Positions 6,180 through 6,284 of a stretch of 6,284 nt of DNA are shown in pieces. Position 1 is the stretch's first letter; the number at the start of each line of letters is the position of its first letter. The translations under genes were made by a program, and so were the position numbers. Origin of the DNA: an uncultured Bacilli bacterium (GTDB taxonomy: Bacteria > Bacillota_I > Bacilli_A > RF39 > UBA660); assembly GCA_947628725.1 (NCBI GenBank), contig CANRAQ010000054.1:1-6284 (forward strand), given 5' to 3'. A model generated the notes under the pieces. It saw nothing but the letters and a program-made list of their open reading frames with translations, had not been told where the DNA came from and did no database searches.

Positions 6180-6250
6180 TTTGAAAAAGTACACATTTTC
6201 AAACACCTAGATTTATGGATAATCTAGGTGTTTTTTGTGTTTGAAAAAGT
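6180..6250. repeat. TTTGAAAA repeats at the right end
   Basis: TTTGAAAAAGT occurs at 6180-6190 and again exactly 60 bases later at 6240-6250. TTTTCAAACAC (6196-6206) is the reverse complement of GTGTTTGAAAA (6237-6247), so the repeats bracket the terminator. TTTGAAAA recurs at 6272-6279. They could be right-arm sites for the integrase or excision factor, although they do not match the left TGCCACATAA repeats. Confidence 0.4.
6201..6236 (+). terminator. Strong rho-independent terminator after the cargo gene
   Basis: A 10-bp perfect stem, CACCTAGATT (6204-6213) with AATCTAGGTG (6221-6230), has a 7-base loop. It extends to 13 pairs with AAA and TTT and is followed by T6 (6231-6236). It lies 37 bases after the zinc-ribbon stop codon and should end that single-gene transcript within the element. 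Confidence 0.9.
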
Positions 6251-6272
6251 CAAGTTATTAATTTTTAAATAT

Positions 6273-6284
6273 TTGAAAACCTTT
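6273..6284. other. Candidate right attachment half-site (cut by window end)
   Basis: TTGAAAACCTTT at the extreme right end matches, in inverted orientation, the left core arm AAAGGGTTTCAA (30-41) at 11 of 12 positions. Joined across a short crossover, the two element ends would make an imperfect palindrome, as expected for the attP core of an excised circle. The site is truncated, so this is inferred. Confidence 0.35.

Noticed and set aside
1..6284. CRISPR array, tRNA or rRNA genes, insertion sequence
   Set aside because: The only short direct repeats are the four 10-base arm sites and the right-end TTTGAAAA copies, without uniform spacers. No tRNA-like folds, rRNA signatures or transposase were seen.

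Overview
This AT-rich window (about 25-35% G+C in hand-counted lines) looks like DNA from a low-GC Bacillota relative, such as a gut Erysipelotrichia, Clostridia or Mycoplasmatota-like lineage. Strong GGAGG-type ribosome binding sites, TGG-coded tryptophan and intact frames under the standard bacterial code support this. The species cannot be named from the sequence.

The window reads as a nearly complete, very small integrative element. At the left end (1-231) lie a palindromic candidate attachment core, an outward-facing terminator and four copies of a TGCCACATAA repeat, probably arm sites for the integrase. Next come four leftward (minus-strand) genes. In transcription order they are an SSB-like OB-fold protein (4079-4723), a large primase-helicase with AEP-like, zinc-finger and SF3/D5-type parts (1614-3986), an 83-residue protein in the usual excisionase position (1346-1597), and a Tn916-type tyrosine integrase (232-1341). 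The gaps after the primase are 16 and 4 bases, so the last three genes are probably one transcript. A 92-base gap with its own candidate promoter separates the SSB-like gene from the primase.

A 357-base regulatory region (4724-5080) separates these genes from one rightward gene (5081-6163). It holds a candidate leftward promoter with palindromic operators, a foldable leader for the SSB-like gene, A-rich tracts and candidate rightward promoters. The rightward gene encodes a 360-residue zinc-ribbon protein resembling the DUF6076 type. It is more AT-rich than the replication genes and ends at a strong terminator. The last 12 bases of the window resemble an inverted copy of one arm of the left attachment core, as expected if the element ends here.

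In the working model, integrase and the small protein carry out integration and excision, and the primase-helicase and SSB-like protein replicate the excised circle. The zinc-ribbon gene is the only cargo. No capsid, packaging, conjugation or recognisable repressor gene is visible, so the element would be a minimal satellite or mobilisable island relying on the host or a helper. The cargo gene is the most likely place for an undescribed function, possibly anti-phage defence, but nothing in the sequence proves this.
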